A stretch of DNA of 64,000 nt from Allodiplogaster sudhausi (GCA_945643635.1 CALZFC010000016.1:1002501-1066500), one strand, 5' to 3'. Positions 1 through 14,382 are shown, numbered from the stretch's first letter. Program-made: numbers and translations. The notes: generated by a model from the sequence alone, not told the origin.

Positions 1-252
1 TTTTGCAACAAGCGCAATAAAACAGAAACACTCAGAGCTTTCGTCAAAATATAATTTTGAGAGAAGACAAACAAACGTGGTCCAAGGATAAAAAACCACT
101 AACAACAAATAAATCACAATCACATGTAACTAGGAGGGAGATACTAGGCAGTGTGCGGGAGCTACGCTTCAATCCTTCTTGGTATTTAATCTTGATCTTT
201 CTCTCATAAGACACTTCAATAAAATTGTAACTTGTTCCATGTATCCTCCTTC

Positions 253-296
<44 letters not shown>

Positions 297-324
297 CACC
301 CTCCGTCCTCTCCCTCTTTTCCTG
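1..324. other. 3' flank of ZPR1 with (CT)n tract
   Basis: No gene is visible here. The stretch lies downstream of the ZPR1 stop codon. A (CT)n microsatellite occupies about 255-293, and a CT-rich low-complexity run continues into the last ZPR1 exon, where it reads as Glu/Arg codons on the minus strand. ORFs across it are repeat translations. Confidence 0.6.
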
Positions 325-3300
325 CTATCTTCCTTCCTCATTCTCTTCTCTCTCCTCCTCCTCGCCCTCCTTGATCTCCTCCAACTCTCCGTAGTTCTCC
401 ACTCTCATGTCGTTCAGACCCAACTCGTCGTTCTGCTCGTAGTTTCGTGTGTAGAAGTCCTTCTCCAGACGCGGGTCTTCCAATGGAGCGGTCAAACTCT
501 GAAAACAAATTGTCTTTACATAAAAAAATCTAAAACAAATATCAAGATTCACTGATATACGTAAACGCTATAAACCCCAGAGTAACAAATTACTTCCTAA
601 TATTTATGATATTTTGTCATTTCACTAACATCCACAGCAGGAATGAATAGGGATCACAATTTACGACTTCATAAAGAAAATGAGGTCATTCGGAGCCTTA
701 TATGCCTTGAACTATGGAGGTGTAGTTAGAATTCCAGGATAATAAAAAAATTTTATCTCCGAGCCTTACAAAGTATCTCTGGCTGTAGCCATTCCTCCTA
801 ACCTGTACATAGCTGTTGCCAGCCGGGTCATCCAGGATGACTCTCACTCCTTTCTCCTTTAGAGAGATCACGTCATCGAAACGAGCCAGCAGCTCCGCCA
901 TTCGGCTGCCTTCTCCTGCAAGCGAACAACTTAATTTACCTTTTTCCAATTTACATCTTAGAAGTATAGATATAGTTAAATATATTTTTTTTCTCTAAAT
1001 TTATTTAAAATGTGATTGTAAGAACAGATACACATTATATTTTTTAAATCAATGATCATCAACTTCTTTTATAGTTTCAAGAAAATAAATAATTACGAAC
1101 AATTTATTAAAACAATATAAAAGAGGATGATTGAATACAGTGAATAACAAATTTATTATAATTACTTTACTACTAACCATAAAGAGTTGCTAAACAAAAA
1201 TAAAATGTTTACTCGAATTAAAAACCCGATTCCATTTAATAAAAGGGCCAAAGTACCCGCTGGTTTTCCTTCGCACGACCCTGTCAAGTATCTGGGCAAG
1301 AAAGATTCGCATTGCTAAGAGTCCTCAGGCATTTTCATCGATTAATCCAGACAAAACAGATTTGCTGTAATGCTGATGGTGAACACAACATCACCTTTCC
1401 TCTAAAGTGAGTGAATCATTCTTATATTTCATCTATAATTAACAATGAAAAAATGCCGATCACAAAACTAGCAAATAATAACAAAGACAATGAAAAATAA
1501 AGTTCAAAAGAAGGATGTGCCAACCTCCGACAGCGCTGTCTCCACAGAAGAAAGTGCTCTGCTCTCGCAGCTGCTCTTTCGTCGCCGAGAGAAGTCCTTC
1601 AATAGTCGTGAACCGCGAGCAGAGGGCACCCGAGCCGACCTGCAATTACAGCATCGATCGATGGATATCAATCAAGTTACGAAAGATGACAATAAATATT
1701 TAACGAATGTGACCATTCAATCTTCATCAATTAATATACTTGTAACCTTACAATTAGTTTTATTCTTGTTTGCACATGCCATTAATCACAAAGCTTGCAG
1801 TCAAAGCTACTCTACTCGGCCAGTTTGCTGTAAACCAAGAGGTTGAGATCAGACAGTGAGTAAAAAATAGATAGATAGAGAGAGAGAGAGAAATACAAGA
1901 CCTTCGGAAAATAAAATAATATAGAAAAAAACCAAGACCAGAAAGAAGAAATAGAGAGTGGAAAAGGTAATTGCAAACCTCCAGATCAAACTCGGGAATA
2001 GCGAGTGAGCAAGTGTCCGACTTGAGGACATCTCTCGCGAGGTCTTCGGGCTGCAAGCGGGCAAAAATCGTAAGAACACTCACTCCCTCAATTAGCTAAT
2101 TTTAATTAAAACTATCAAAGTAATTAATTAATTAATAAAGAAAACTACAAGACGTTAATAAACGTATTCTTTAAAAAAATGAAAATATAGAACCTCCGAT
2201 ACAGTGACAGTCAACTTGCATCCGTGATCTCGGGTTGCGCCACCAGAACGAACCTGAATTAGCGATGTCAAGTTACAGGAGGGATAGTGCGAAGTAAGAC
2301 GAGGGGCTTGGGGGAGGTTTACATATCTCAAGCCAGAGATCATACTCTTGATATCCGAATAAGATTCGAAGGTGTAGAAACATTTCATTAAACTACTAAT
2401 CAAAATCACAAATAATGTGAGTGTTTTATAATCGCAACAATGTCAGAAAAATGTTTTCGGTAAAAATATAAAATAAACTATTTAAAAGATTTAACAGAAA
2501 AATAATTTCAAATAATAAATCAATAAAGAAAACCTCATTCGTCTTGTGACCACAATGATCGCAGTTTGTGGCCATCACAATGACCGTGTCGAAGAAGGGG
2601 ATATCTAACGAGAAGACTGATTTTGGTGAGAAATTTAATGGAAAAAGAAATTAACTTTAAAGTAAGAAAATTTAATGGAAAAAGAAATTCACTTTAAAGT
2701 AAGAAATTTAATGGAAAAAGAAATTCACTTTAAAGTAAGAACATTCGATTAAAAACTATATGAAACACAAACTATCAATATGGCTTTCAAAATAAAGAAT
2801 TATAACCCACCAGTTGGCTTCATTAAGGTTTGACAGGGACGTCTGCAGTTTGGACAGTCAGTATCGAAGTGAAGTACCTGACAAAGACAAAGAATATGTG
2901 AATTGCTTACTGCGATACAAGTTGTATTGTACACCTGATACTCATAAGCGCTTAATTGTGCCCATTACTATACACCTCGAAAACAAAATTATATAAAGCT
3001 CTTTTCCAAAAGATTAATTTATATTGAGGCTAAAGAAAAGTCATGAATTAAAGCAGCTATAAATGTACGTATATTAATAAGTAAAAAAAGAGGAGCACTC
3101 ACCTCTCCCTTAACTTCGTCGTATGACGCGAATGCCCCGGCAGGACCTTCGCTGTAAATGAATAAGTACAATAATGGAGAATATAAGGAGGTAAAGGAAG
3201 AACGACGACCATCAATAAAGAACCAGAAAAATCTATAAATAAATAAAAGGAAAAATAAATAAAAGAATAAATAAATAACCTAGTAAATAAATAAATAACT

Positions 3301-5044
3301 AACTCTGCCTCTTCTTCGTCGTTATCATCCGCCAGCCCGAGCATCTTTTTCTCTTGGAGTGGTCGGTGATAGTGGGAGATGATACAGCGAGGATCCACGT
3401 GCATCGGGTCTGGGTTCTGGAAAAAAAGGTTGTCTTCTTCTTCTTCTTACAATTACTAATTTGCACATGTTTCGCATACACAGATCACAGGCTGCCAGTT
3501 CCGAGACCATAAAATGGACCAAGGGCTTCTACGATTCCTACTAACCTGAATGAAGCAATTCCCGGTTGGATCGTGCAGCTTAACTGTCCAGGTCTCCTCT
3601 AGCTTCATCAACCTTAAAATCATTGCTATCATAAGTATTTCAAAAATGAGACGATTAATTTATCATCAAATAATTTTTTTGTAAGTATAAAAATCATATG
3701 GAAAAAAGCAGCGAAGTTTTGCTGAGAGAAAAGCTGATCTCTCAAGTCGCTTGCAGAAGGCATCAATCTTGTCCGCCGACTCGGGGTCCATCTCTCGCCG
3801 TCGAGTCTAAGAGAAAAAAATTTGACAATGTAAGTTTATAGCATAAGGAGACTTCAGCAGTGCGAAATCGATCACATTTATTAACCACGCTATTTATTTA
3901 CACTCTTAAAAAATATAAGCTTCTTTGTCAAGCACATTTATTGAACAAAATAAAAATCAAATCAAACCTGTTCTGACAAGAGTCCCGAATAAACGCGCTC
4001 GAGAAGACCTTCGACTGTTGTTATCTCTGTATAACGATAAATCTATTCCACAATGAACTTGTTTTTTTATTTACAAAATAGAAAGTTTATAAAATAAGTG
4101 ACAGCAAACTCGTCAAGTTAAAAAAATAATTCTTGATATTTAGTTATCTAAAAGGAGGCTTTAAAAGAGCTACCGGCAGGTCTGGACTGAGCCGGAATAA
4201 CCAGCTCCATTTCGGCAATCTCAATCGTAGCGTATTCCGACTTGACTACCTTAAAACTGACAAAAGTCACACAGACGATTGAAGTGTCAAGTATATAAAA
4301 TGTTTTATTTAAATTTTTTAAAATAACGACTTCAAAAGAGAACAAACCTGTCTTCTGAGATCGTCCTGATGCTGAACACGCAGCACAATCTCTGTGCCAT
4401 GTTCCTAAATGAAGAATCCTTGTTATTTATTTAAAAAAAATTACCGCTTTATATAAGAGGCGCAACTCTGCACCGTGAAACTCAAAGATACTTCAAAAAA
4501 TTTTAATGGAATTTTATTCAATAAAAGAAAACAAAATTCTAAAGATATTTTTCTGTAATAAATTCCGGAATTCCTGACCTGAACCGCCTCTCCGGATTGA
4601 ATCTCTGCATTGCGGCAACCGCAGTGCTCGCAGAAGAAAGACGACAGAATGACTGCTCGGTAGTACGGTATCGAGACAAGCATCAGTCGGGTTATACCCT
4701 CAAATCACATACAATCTTGTTTAATCTTGCTCCTTTTCTAAAAATAATATGTTACCCAAGAAAAGAAAACTGATAATGTAATCAATATATAAATTAATTC
4801 TATTGCCCCTTTCCCATGCTAAACTCATGGTCAGTGACCAAGAAAACATGGGAACAACAAACACGATCAAACTAAACAATAACAAGTGAGTATAAAAATG
4901 TAAAATAAAAGTATAATAAAATAAGAACCCCCTTACATTCTCATGGCAGTTCATGCAGAGACTCTCAATCTCCATCGCCCTCTGCTGTTCTGCATCGTCT
5001 GCAGAGAGTGCAGCGTACACGGCATCCGGACCCGTCGCGGCCAT
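325..5044 (-). CDS. ZPR1: ZPR1 zinc-finger protein (multi-exon)
   Basis: ZPR1 is a conserved eukaryotic protein that binds eEF1A and shuttles between cytoplasm and nucleus; it is built as two tandem C4 zinc finger plus beta-domain modules. Seen on the minus strand: start [13 protein letters not shown] at 5044; first finger CMNC in exon 1, then [19 protein letters not shown] and AEIQSGE near 4690-4570. The second finger is CPNC near 2850 plus [14 protein letters not shown] near 2535-2580. Module 2 continues with [19 protein letters not shown] (about 2030-1980) and [13 protein letters not shown] (about 850-810). The last exon holds [13 protein letters not shown], the family's C-terminal signature, followed by an acidic Glu-rich tail. 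There are about 15 small exons. The tail overlaps a GA-rich low-complexity tract, so its length may vary. SF3B2 lies upstream on the same strand, 655 bp away. Identification rests on several family motifs in the expected order. Confidence 0.93.
2632..2743. repeat. Tandem repeat, about 37 bp x 3, in a ZPR1 intron
   Basis: Three near-identical head-to-tail copies of a unit containing TTTAATGGAAAAAGAAATT followed by CACTTTAAAGTAAGAA. The first copy differs by one base (TTAACT for TTCACT). The array lies between the exons for the two halves of the second zinc finger and is not coding. Confidence 0.85.
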
Positions 5045-5268
5045 CTCATATCAATTATTATTATTATCAATTTTTAATCATATAATATTTTTCAAAACAT
5101 TATTATTATCGATATATGTAATCGTAAGAATTTTTTATTACTTAAATTACGGGCAAATACTATTTTTCCTAGGAATAATGTTCACAAATAAACAATGCCG
5201 TGGATAGCCCATTTCAGAACAGAAAATAGAATGTTAATCTAACAGCGCCTCCTCTCAAGATGAGAGAA

Positions 5269-5299
<31 letters not shown>

Positions 5300-5698
5300 A
5301 TACTGATAAAGTATTCCGATGGATTCACAGACCGAGTGGAAAAGTACGCTTATAGAAAAAAGAAAAGAATGATCTGCTTTATTTGAAAAAAAAATGAATG
5401 AAACGAGAAACAGCACAACTACCGTAACCATACACAGAATGAACAACAACTTCAGTCAAGAGATAATTCCAACGCGTTGTTCCATTATCTTCTACAAGAC
5501 CATCTCACAATTCTGCGCCATGTTTAGTATAATTAAGATTGAAAAAGGAGATTTAAAAAATTACCAAACAGCATGACAGCAAATGGAATATATTCATGAT
5601 TAGGACAACAGGTCATAATAATAAAAAAGAGCGAAAGAGGAAGGGGGAAAAGAAAGAGAGTGAGAGAGAGAGAGGACAGAGAAGGAGAGAATTCTCTC
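5045..5698. other. Intergenic spacer ZPR1-SF3B2
   Basis: This is the upstream region of ZPR1 and downstream region of SF3B2, both on the minus strand. It is AT-rich with GA tracts at about 5262-5300 and 5654-5690. No conserved ORF or RNA gene was recognised. The ZPR1 promoter or trans-splice acceptor should lie just above 5044. Confidence 0.5.
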
Positions 5699-8600
5699 TC
5701 AAAACTTGAAGTCCTTGTATTTCTTGGACTGGGAGCTGCTGGCGCTTCCACTCGTCGCCTTCTCCCTCTTCTGCTCCTGTGCTTTTCGCTTGCGCTGAAA
5801 ATACAAAGATGTATATCCTGGTTTCGGGTGATTACCGTTAAAGATAGAAGCATAGAGCACATTAATCTGAATAATAAGCAAGACGCTGGGTTTGATAACT
5901 GATTGCATTTAAATAAAAATCTTCGTTAAAATGGCAAAGAGTAAGCAAGGCAAAGGGAAAGAAATGCTAACATTCTGCTTCGCCGAATGCTCTGCAACCA
6001 TATCGGAGAGGTCATCCTCTTCGCCTCGTTCCTTAGAATAAAAATGGTTTTTTTTTCTTTAAGTTCTATTAGATAAATTAGCCAAACTGTCATTACGACC
6101 AAAATTTGAACTATATAAAGAGTATCTATAAACTTTCCGGAGAGTCTTACACCTTTTCGGTGGGTGGTATTAAACATTTTTTTGTATTACAAAGCACAAG
6201 ATTAAACGTTGAATAAGTAAGTAAAGATCATAAAGAAAGAATGAGAACATAACAGAAGACTAAATAGTGCGTACCTTTGCCTGCTTCCGCAGCTGCTCTT
6301 CATACTTGGCCTCGAGTCCTCTCTGATCCAGATCCATGTCTTCTGGGTTCAGCGAGATTTCGACCCCGTGCTCGGTCATCCCTTGCTTCTTCTACAATTC
6401 CAACTCATTAACACTCTTCAGAGTTAGTGAAAGGCTAATTGTAACCAAGATGATTAAGATAGGTGGCGTCAAAGTAATATTTAAAAGAAAATCAGGTAGA
6501 CATTTAATGTTTACCTCACTTTATTTTAGTTTCTATCGTCCTGCATAATGTAAGTAGAAATAATAATAAAAACTAACACCAATAAAAAATACTTACAACG
6601 GTTCAAAAATAATTAAATTATATAAACCCCCAATCCTTTATCGCACAAAATCCCCCCCCCCCCCGCCGATCTCACCGACAGATCGTAGACATGAGTGGAA
6701 GCCATCATCTGACCAGCAATGCGGTCAACGCGCTTCTCCGGAATCACGTGGTACGCAACGCCGGGGCCGGCAGGGGTGTCCGCGCCCGTGGAGCTGAGAG
6801 AGAGAGAGAGAGAGAGAGGAGAGAAAGAGAGAGGAGAAAGAAAGAGAGAACAAAGAGAGAGATAAAAGAGAAGAGAAGAGAGAAGTGAGAATGAGGCAAA
6901 GAATTACAGAAACGATGGCAGAATTGTGATTCATAAGGAAATAAATCAAAGAGAATGCTACTTTCTACGTGAAATCTTCTTTCTATATTTAGTATTCTTA
7001 TTACTTGTTTTACACAGCTCTCGCTGTAAATATAACAACATCTTTATTTTTTTACTTTTCAAAATCGTCTCTTTCTGACCTCTCATCGCCCCTCTTGCCC
7101 TTGCGCAGCTCAATGGTGTCCGGCGTCTCCACTCCAGTCGGAATGCCCGAGGTTATGCCTGCATTATTCAAATTCTACTCTTTCCCGCCAAACAGTCAGG
7201 GAAGACCACGCCCCCTTTCTCCTATCCTTACCTGACGGAGTTGTGAATCCCTCAGTCATGGGAGTTGCGACGCCGTCTACGCCAGCAGCTGCCTCGCCCT
7301 CTTCTTCCTGAATTGTTAATAAATAATAATTAACGCCATTTACCTTTAGCTTATTTTCACTTATTCACTATTCATTCAAAAGATTGATATAGCAACTCAT
7401 CTCTTCTGCTCGCTTCAGATACCAATATGACATCAACGAAAACTACCGGTGGTGTTTGTTGGCATCATTGATATATTTGTAAACCATAAAAATAAAACTG
7501 AAACTTGCAATTATTCCTAATTTAAGATATATATTATACTAAAAGCACCAAAGGAGAATATTTTTAGCTCATGAAAAGCCGTGTTAGAGTCGAACGAAAT
7601 CGCTATTAAATATCTAATGCAAAAATTTTAGAAGAAAAGCAGCTGTAAAAGCAAATTCTTGAAATAAGACGAATTTTTATTCACTTTCTGTCAAACTGTT
7701 AGTATTTTTTCTACACTATCCATCATTCAAAAAACTCTTGCACAGAGCCTATCTCATTCTCTCTCTCCCTCGCCTTCTACTCTCTGCCTCTCTCTCTCTC
7801 TCGCATTCTACTCTCTGCCTCTCTCTCTCTCTCTCATTCTCTTACCTCTTCCTCCTCCTCGCTCTCTGAGTCCTCGTCTGATCCGATCTCTCCCCAGTAT
7901 CGTCTCTCCATTCTTGAATCCTCGGCATCATCGCCCTCTTCTGGTTCAACCTTGGCATGAAGATTCTTATTATTTGTTTTTTTTTAATCGGGAACACCAA
8001 GAAACATTCTAAATGCCCACTTCATACTGTGCGGAAGATTTTTTTTATTATTATTCTTTTTTAAATAATTAATACAGAAATCGGGACCTTTACAAAAATT
8101 CCAAAATAAACCTTTACCTAGTTCTGACCATTTGCTCAATATATACATACGAACAACCATATTCGACCACAATTGCATCCTAATTAATTCTACAGTAACC
8201 CACTGTATTCAAGAATACCCTTACAGTAATCGATCTACCCTAACTAACATTGACTCCGAACACATCTCCGTAGAGTGGCTTGCCGAACTGATCTACCGGC
8301 GGCTTGCCCCATCCACCGGCATGATAGCCAAAGGCGCAGCCCTCAGGAATCGGCGCGGAGAGGCCTGAGAAGGAGGAGATCAGGAGGATTATCAGGGAAT
8401 TCTTAAACAGTCTAGATATATCTATAGATTACTTTTCAGATAAATGAATGATAATATAGTTCCCGTAAAATTGGACGAAAGAACTCTTCGAAATGGGCAT
8501 ATAAACAGCACCCACACAGACTTTCGGATTGATTGCGTTTACTCATTGAAAGAATCTGAAAGGATGCACTATCAACTCACGGCTGTTAAGCAGACCTTAT

Positions 8601-11055
8601 GTAATCTATTTGCGCAGTAAAACCACGTGGGAGAGAAAACCTAGCATAGTTCGTCCATATTTGTCTGTCTGTAAACTGTCCAACATATAACGAGCAGAAT
8701 ATAACGAAAGGTGAATTTTTTGTTTTAAAAATTAATAGCTAATCCCAAATGAATGCTTATTTACTGTGCAATGCAAATCCCATTTTTCAAAATAGACAAG
8801 AAAATAGATTATATTTATTTAAAAAAAAAAAAAAGAAACCAGGAATCTTGATGGTCGGATAGGACGGTGGTGGTCCGTACCGTTGCATTGCGATGAGCCA
8901 AGGAGGAGGGAATTTGTGGGCATTCTATAAATTAAGTTATAATAGAAAATGCTATATTTCTTATGTATTCATTTTTAGTATTATTATTACTATAATTCAG
9001 CTACATAAGTAACTTTCTTCACTTTTTAAGGTGCTCTCTCCTCAGTTGACTACGGTAGGAATGAATAAGCAATGACTGACATGGCCGACAGGCATGCCGA
9101 GCGCAATTCGAAGCTCGTCGCTGAGCAAGCCCGGCTTCTTGTCCTTCATGCGCCCCTCCAACTCCTAAAAGTATAAAAGTATGTCTTTTCTTCAGAATGA
9201 ACTCCCAATGGCAATCAATTGCTGATATGAAAATGATTTAAGTCACCGTTGAGGGCAAACAACCATCTGAACAGCTCATGTTCTCACAAACTTCAAAGCC
9301 GTGTTCCCTCTACCTTAGTTCTCATCTCTCTCTCTCTTTCTCTCTCTCCCCACCTTCCCCTCGTAGTACAGTTCTCCTTGTACGCTGAGCATTGGCTTCG
9401 ACTGCCACTTGAAGAATGCGTCGTGCAGCTTCTGGTAATCAATGTCGATCTTGCCAAGCTTGGGCCGCGCGCGTTCTCTGCAAGAAGACGTTATAAGGAA
9501 GAGAATAATCATTATCACAACCACTTAAACTTAAATGTCAATAAATATCAAACTTAACTATTAATTAAAACAATTAAAAAGTACACCTCATCTTGCTCTT
9601 CAGTGACTGCGCATCTTCCTTCTCCCACAGGTTCTCTCGCATTTCCTTAAAAAAATAATATTAACTTTAAGATAAATCGGATCAAAAAGGAAATATAACG
9701 TACAAGTACAATATTAGTTTTTTTTTAGCAAGAAGCAATTTGTTTGTAAAGGAACCTGAATTCCGGTTCGTTTGATGAAATCAGGCAGCTCAAATGGCGG
9801 TCTCTCAAAACCGCGTTTGCCTGCGAGGTACCTGAAAATTATTTTGAAATCAAAGAATATTATAATTCCTCGCTAAATAAAAAATAAAATAAAATAATTC
9901 TCTCAATTCATTTGAAAAGAGCAATGAGAAAATCGATTCAATTCGTGCAACACGCACTAGATAACATTTTTGTTTCTCTCGCATTACTATTCACATTTAG
10001 AAAAGCAACGAATTTCTCAAATAATCTGGAAGGAAAACAGCAGTAATCTTTATAAGGTATCTTTCGTTTTAAATGAAATGACTTGATAAAACGACAGACA
10101 GCTAGGAAAGCTGACTTTCTCTTCGCATTCCAGTGTCTCGGCACCGGGATTGTGTTACGGTAGGCCTTGAGTGCGACGAGTAGGAAAGGATCACGAGAAG
10201 TGACATCCGCCCATTCCACGACGTCGGGTCGTACTGTTGACTGGAAAAAGAATAGGTTGCATTTATAATGTATTTATTTATAGAGCGTTTCAACGTTTTA
10301 AAATACTATTATTTCAAAAACTATATTATTTTACGGCGCATTTTTCATTGCTAGTGAAAACGTTTTCAACGTCCTTGACCATAGCCATACTAACTTCCAC
10401 CAACAAAAAATGGTAAACGAACGAAAGAAAATTCATGTTACCTATAATTAGTTTAATTACGTTATTAAATTACATTCGGTCAAATTAACGCTTCAGACAT
10501 AACAATGAATAATTATTATGTATGACATAATTACTCATGGTTACTCTGAGAAGAGAAAAGAAGAAAAGTGTAGGTGATGCTGACCTCCTTGAGCTTAGCC
10601 ATGGAAGGCTGGAGACTGAGTCGAATCTTACGCTTGCTGACCGCTGGCTCGTCTCCCTCATTCGGCTTGCGCATTTCATCCTGGACGACATGGATATAGC
10701 AAATGATCAGCAAGTATTCACAGTGTTCTAACAAAATACTAAATATCCATAATTGTGACATCGGCCTGTTAAAATTGGGTTCAGAATGGCATGTGAAACT
10801 ATTAAAATAGCCTGCTCACGAGCATAGCTTAAAATGAAGCACCCAAAAGCAGCCCGAGGAAATAGCAATTTACATATGATGAATTTTGTTTTCCCTTGGC
10901 GATACCTGAAGAATCTCCTCGGATGCGTTCTGCTTGGAAGTGGCCGAGTCACCCTTACGAGCCTCTTTCTTCGTCTCCACTGGATGATCCAAGTCTTCCT
11001 TCTTAATGTCATCAGTGATCTGAAAGAAACAACAAATAGAATGAGAGAGACAGAG

Positions 11056-11098
<43 letters not shown>

Positions 11099-12866
11099 CA
11101 TTCGACATAAATGACCTGCTAGATCGAGGGGGCGAACAGATAATGTGTACAGTATAACCACAAAAAGGGAAATGAATGTACAGTAACTTGAAGACATTTC
11201 ATGAGACTGATTTAATGTTTTTTTTTTCCTTTTTTTATTCACATTTGTCTGTTAAGAATACGAGATATCAATAAATGACACAAACCAAAAAGTTCTTGAA
11301 GACGTTGGCAAAGTATGAGTAAGCAGGATCGGTCGGGTCGAGTTCCGGCTTCATTCCAACGTAGTCGACTTCCACACCGAGATCATCGTCAGTAATCATC
11401 TGCAATTTTTTTTTCATTATTCTCAATTATGAGAAGAAAAAGTGGTAGCATTCCCCATAAAATAGCCTCGAATAGCCGAAGCAACCCAAGCACCTTTCAG
11501 TTATAATCTGGAAGATAATTGTTCATAATTATGGGACGGAAAAGGACTTCACCGGTATTATTCCGTATAAAATATCTTCGAATAGGTAATGCAACCCAAT
11601 TCCCCCCCTTTCAGTTATAATCTGGAAAATGATTATTCTTAATTATGTGAGAGAAAAGGATTTCACCGGTATTATTCAGTATGAAATTAGCTTCGAATAG
11701 GTAATGCAACCCCAGCCCGACCCCCCTTCCACTCTCTCTAACCTGCTCCCCTCCCGTGCTCGCTTTCTCTGTTGCAGAGCCAGAGTCGATGGCCGAGTCC
11801 GCCTCGGCCTTCTCATCTTCCTCGTCTTCGTCTCCGCGAGCCTTTCTCCTCTTTGACAGCTTCTTCTTTTTGTTCTTCAGCTTCCGACGCGAGAGCTCCT
11901 TTAAAGGGGGACAAGATTTACGACAAAACAAGCCATTTAAAAGAAAAGCTTTAGTTTGCATTAACTACGGATAACAAGTCCCCGAAGACGGATATCATAT
12001 CACTGTTATTGGATCCATTACTATAAACAAAAGTGAGGGTGAAAGAGAAAAAAGCAGAAAAGAAATAGAGATGAAAATATAATTTTTTTTAAATTTTTTT
12101 CGCTCGAGCCTCGCGTTTTCTTTTTTTCATCGGGAGAGGAAAGAGAAACCTAACGTGAAACAATTCCTTTAAAAAATCATTGTTATAGCTGAACCCTGAC
12201 AAAGAGAAATCCGGAGATCGTGTTTAAGTGCTGACGCTTTAGCTATCATAAATCTTTGAAACTCCACACCGTAAGGCTAGCTATTAAAAAAACTTTTACA
12301 CGTTTTGCTCACGGAATAAAATTACAAAAAAAAAAATTTCTTTTGGATAATAAAATAAATGTAATGCCACGAAAAAAAAGTAAGTTGAATTCAGGTCACT
12401 GATAGTTAAAACGAGTAAATGCATCGAAACATGTATTAGTCAAACAGTTTCATTTGGAAAATCGGTTACCAGAACGGATGCGCAAGTTCCTTAGACAACA
12501 ATGCCTGCGAAGACTACCCACCCAGTTCGTTAAATGACGCTTAATTTCGGTACAATTTCGGTACTCCTATCCCAAGGGATATTTGAGGAAAAGAAACAGC
12601 ATATGACGTTAGTTTTCATTGATTTCACCATTTCAAGAAGACATGGCATCAAATATCCCCCTGTGGCAAGATTCAGCAAAATATTTCTTTGGAAAACAAT
12701 CATGGCCTTGGGGTAGGAGTACCGAAATAGTACCTTAATTTCAAATGATTTGGCAACTTTCCGGCAAGACTAATTAGAGTACCTGGAGTTGCTTCTTGGT
12801 GAGATTCTGCTGCTTTGGCTGCTCGTCCTCAGACGAACTGGACGACAAAGAGTCGGCAATTGTCAT
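5699..12866 (-). CDS. SF3B2: Splicing factor 3B subunit 2 (SAP145 homologue)
   Basis: SF3B2 is a subunit of the SF3b complex of the U2 snRNP; it contacts pre-mRNA near the branch site and binds SF3B4. Seen on the minus strand: start at 12866 (MTIADSLSSSSSEDEQ); a Lys/Glu-rich low-complexity N-terminal part (11900-11750, 10990-10900); then the conserved core RPDVVEWADV (about 10215), NTIPVPRHWNAKRK (about 10150), FERPPFELPDFIKRTGIQ (about 9810-9755), KIDIDYQKLHDAFFKWQSKP (about 9455-9400). The PSP motif GLLSDELRIALGMPVG lies near 9140-9085, followed by PPWLIAMQRYGPPPSYP (about 8905-8850). The acidic stretch is at about 7930-7850 and the C-terminus is KKYKDFKF before the stop at 5699, as in animal homologues. 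It has about 19 exons, and several 3' splice sites sit directly after (CT)n tracts (for example near 6796 and 11020). One intron carries a 186-bp mobile element and another a 116-bp tandem repeat. Order and spacing match the family well. Confidence 0.95.
11418..11722. repeat. Tandem repeat, about 116 bp, 2.6 copies, in an SF3B2 intron
   Basis: The string CAGTTATAATCTGGAA recurs at about 11497 and 11613, each time followed by an AATTATG segment, TTCACCGGTATTATTC, and CTTCGAATAGGTAATGCAACCC. A third, more diverged partial copy starts near 11425. The repeat is intronic. CGAATAG and GCAACCC are the best conserved parts. Confidence 0.8.
12549..12734. mobile_element. 186-bp non-autonomous TIR element with 8-bp target duplication
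   Basis: The termini are inverted repeats of about 28 bp with few mismatches: the left end begins GGTACAATTTCGGTACTCC and the right end, read on the minus strand, begins GGTACTATTTCGGTACTCC. Both sides carry the direct repeat TTAATTTC (12541-12548 and 12735-12742), an 8-bp target-site duplication. The size and lack of coding capacity mark a MITE. 8-bp duplications are typical of hAT, P and Merlin-like elements. It lies in the first large intron of SF3B2. Its termini resemble those of the element at 34410. Confidence 0.85.
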
Positions 12867-14059
12867 GGCTAAAAGCACAAGGATTTAAAACTTAGGCAAC
12901 AATCCTAAATTAGCAACAAACATGGAAACCCCAAAGCCGACACGCGCAGCGCGTGAAATAATTTTCTTCGAAATTATTTTAGTGTGTTTTAACAGAATAC
13001 TGTACGAAGTAATGTGAATAAAGGACTTGGCCATGTTCACACCTAAAATACTTGTTATCAATTCCCATTCACAATTTGTGAATAAAAAACTGCCTTTATA
13101 TTATTATTTTTTATATATTTTAATTCAGCTAATACTCACAGTCGAAACTGGCTTGAAAATGAGAACAGTTACAAGTTGATGCACAGGTCACGGGAGAGAA
13201 AAAGATTTAAAGTTATATCGCCTTCCTAGAAGGAGATTAGAATATAATATGCGCGCGTGCATGAAGAGGCGCCTGGTTGCCAAAGGCTAACTCGACTCTG
13301 AAATTCGCCGTTGGCCGAAAGGGAAGGGTTTCTGCTGCGAAGATTTCTCTCCTTTCTTCCTCTATAAATGATTCCCTCTTTCATACCCGTCCATGTTGAG
13401 TCTTTTGTTCAATTTGCTAACAAGCCAAACAACTTTTTGCCTGCTTGCAGAATGGCTTTTATTCTGCACGGTTGTTGTGACTTGAACTCCCCTCTTTGGT
13501 TGCCTCGATACCGGAGTTGTCTGGATTCTTCTCCCTTCTTGGCTCGACCCCCTCAATCACATTTTAGAGCGAAGAGAGGGGTTGGCTAAAAACTCGCGTG
13601 AATTAGGAAGCGGAGACGCCTTCCACCTTCCACCTCAGCCACATGAGCAATCGAGCTGGCTCCACCTCCCCCCCCCTCTCTGATCATCTCTACTGCCTAC
13701 CTTCTCTTTATTCCAGCAATTAATCTTCCCAGGTTATCTCATCAGCAAATTCTCCTCCGTTAAATCCGGCAATTCTCACATTAACGGCAGATTTTTTTAA
13801 ACGCATCGAGAACTTCTTCGGTACTCGGTACTTTTTCGAAGAATGTAAAAAAAATATGAGGATGATAATTATTGCGATCGCAAAGAGACACACACCCAGA
13901 GAAACAATTTCTCTTGTTTTCGCCCCTTCCGGTAAAAAAAGTCCAGCACTTGCATGTGATTGATCCTGAGTTTGTTTCTCAAGTGTCCTGGATCATTTCT
14001 CATTGGGCGTGGAATTTCTCTCTTGCACCTTTCAATTTCTCTCTTTATCCAATACCTTC

Positions 14060-14099
<40 letters not shown>

Positions 14100-14103
<4 letters not shown>

Positions 14104-14329
14104 ACCCTGCCATTCTTTCGCCATTCGTTCTTCCACGGAAAATGGCTTTCGAACTCATCGGTTTATCGCCTCCAGTGACGGCTTTTAAAGTATTCGCTTT
14201 TGTTTCTCCACATCACTCAGGCTTAGTCGTTGATTTCACTCTCATTCTCGCTGTCTTTCACATTCTCTCTCGCTCTTTCTCCTTCTCTCTCTCTCCGACT
14301 CTCTCTCTCTTTCTCTTTTCATCTCACTC

Positions 14330-14382
<53 letters not shown>

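Noticed and set aside
2632..2743. CRISPR-like spaced repeats
   Set aside because: The units are contiguous tandem repeats without unique spacers, in an animal intron.
5045..12866. Operon linking ZPR1 and SF3B2
   Set aside because: Same strand, but the 655-bp gap is longer than typical nematode operon spacing and no acceptor was identified; not enough to claim it.
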